A stretch of DNA of 6,397 bases, taken from positions 1-6,397 of the forward strand of contig SKKV01000188.1 of the NCBI GenBank assembly GCA_007123575.1. The letters are read 5' to 3'. Source of the DNA: Wenzhouxiangella sp. (GTDB lineage Bacteria; Pseudomonadota; Gammaproteobacteria; Xanthomonadales; Wenzhouxiangellaceae). Positions 5,632-6,397 of the stretch are shown here, piece by piece. The translations under genes and the position numbers were made by a program. The notes under the pieces were generated by a model. That model was not told the origin of the DNA, searched no databases, and saw only the letters and a list, made by a program, of their open reading frames with translations. Position 1 is the first letter of the stretch. Each line of letters starts with the position of its first letter.

Positions 5632-6397
5632 TTTTTTTGCTGCGCCTCGAGCCAAGGCATTACGCGCTCGGCGGCGATGGCGGGTGCAAAGGCATAGCCC
5701 TGCCCCAGTCGACAGCCCAGCTCGATCAGTCGCTGCGCGTGTGCTTCGGTTTCCACGCCTTCTGCGACGACACGAATGTTGAAGGCCTGGGCCAAACCGA
5801 TAACGCTTCGTACGATCGCCTCATCACTTCTGTCTTCCAGCATGTCGAGGACGAAGCTGCGATCAATCTTGAGTTCGTCGACCGGCAGGGTGCGAAGATA
5901 GCTGAGCGACGAATACCCTGTACCGAAGTCGTCTATCGACACTTCCATCCCCAGATCACGCACGCTCTGCAATACCGACACCGCCGACTGCAAATCCGCG
6001 ACCGCAGCGCTCTCGATGATTTCCAGGCAAAGCTGCCCTGGGGCAAGCCTTGGATGCTTGTCCAGCGCCGCGCCCAGCCATTCGGCAAACCCCGGGCGCA
6101 AAAGATGAGCGCCGGATACGTTGACGCTTACCTGCAGATTCCAACCGGCTTCATGCCAGGCCGCCATGCGCTCAAGCGCCTGGGCAATTATCGCCTCGCC
6201 AAAGGCGGGCTCCAGTTCGGATTGGTCCAGGTAAGGTAGAAACTCATCAGGGCTCAGCAGTCCGCGCTCGGGATGATGCCAGCGAACCAGCGCTTCGAAG
6301 CCAAACAGCTTACCCGTCTGCAGCCAAAGCTTGGGTTGGAAATGCAACTGGAACTGGCCAGTCTCGAGACCCCGTTCGATCTCGACCAGATAGCGCC
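5622..6397 (-). CDS. EAL-domain c-di-GMP phosphodiesterase, C-terminal part (5' end outside window)
   Basis: The frame is open to the right edge, so about 258 C-terminal residues are present and the true start lies beyond 6397. They form a nearly complete EAL domain, which hydrolyses cyclic di-GMP to pGpG in the cytoplasm. Visible motifs in order are RYLVEIERGLETGQFQLHFQ, PK, the signature EALVRW (E codon at 6296-6294), SVNVSG, CLEIIES, SIDDFGTGYSS (DD codons at 5933-5928), ELKIDRSF and VVAEGVETE. The metal- and substrate-binding Glu, Asn, Glu, Asp-Asp, Lys and Glu are all there, so the domain looks catalytically competent. The 20 residues before the signature match the usual EAL N-terminal helix, which often follows a GGDEF domain. 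Any sensory or GGDEF part is unseen. The last codons include an A7 run, and the 3' end overlaps the serine hydrolase gene. Confidence 0.93.
   Translation of the reverse strand, partial: RYLVEIERGLETGQFQLHFQPKLWLQTGKLFGFEALVRWHHPERGLLSPDEFLPYLDQSELEPAFGEAIIAQALERMAAWHEAGWNLQVSVNVSGAHLLRPGFAEWLGAALDKHPRLAPGQLCLEIIESAAVADLQSAVSVLQSVRDLGMEVSIDDFGTGYSSLSYLRTLPVDELKIDRSFVLDMLEDRSDEAIVRSVIGLAQAFNIRVVAEGVETEAHAQRLIELGCRLGQGYAFAPAIAAERVMPWLEAQQKNQG

Noticed and set aside
5367..6239. A 290-codon plus-strand open frame
   Set aside because: It runs through the end of the serine hydrolase in another frame and antisense to the EAL domain; its product has no domain pattern, whereas the minus strand gives a full EAL motif set.
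6345..6347. TTG at 6347 as the start of the EAL protein
   Set aside because: The frame continues upstream to the window edge and encodes the typical EAL N-terminal helix, so the true start is outside the window.

Overview
The window looks like chromosomal DNA from a GC-rich Gram-negative bacterium, most likely a gammaproteobacterium. It carries Mla outer-membrane lipid-transport genes, a lipobox lipoprotein, several Sec-exported proteins and a c-di-GMP EAL domain, all typical of a didermic proteobacterium. I cannot name the genus. Coding density is very high, and no RNA gene, insertion sequence, CRISPR array or phage gene is visible.

Region 1 (1-1760, + strand) is the distal part of an Mla operon: the 3' end of mlaD, then mlaC, mlaB and mlaA. 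mlaC/mlaB overlap by 8 bp and mlaB/mlaA by 4 bp (ATGA). Together these encode the inner-membrane MCE protein (tail only), the periplasmic phospholipid shuttle, the cytoplasmic STAS subunit of the ABC transporter and the outer-membrane lipoprotein. So the outer-membrane end of the pathway (MlaA) is co-transcribed with the transporter, unlike in E. coli.

Region 2 (1780-4496, - strand) is a convergent two-gene unit: an exported alpha/beta hydrolase followed by a 614-residue polytopic membrane protein that I do not recognise. The second gene starts with GTG inside the stop codon of the first (GTGA), so the two are probably translationally coupled. The membrane protein has about seven N-terminal membrane helices, a probable periplasmic domain and a C-terminal glycine zipper. 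It is the least explained item in the window.

Region 3 (4497-4632) is a 136-bp divergent intergenic region between the hydrolase and a + strand exported serine hydrolase of the beta-lactamase/penicillin-binding fold. It contains a 9-bp inverted repeat with arms 60 bp apart and a weak candidate promoter for the minus-strand unit.

Region 4 (4633-6397) holds that serine hydrolase and, convergent with it, the C-terminal EAL phosphodiesterase domain of a protein that runs off the right edge. Their 3' ends overlap by 10 bp. There is no non-coding stretch longer than 300 bp.
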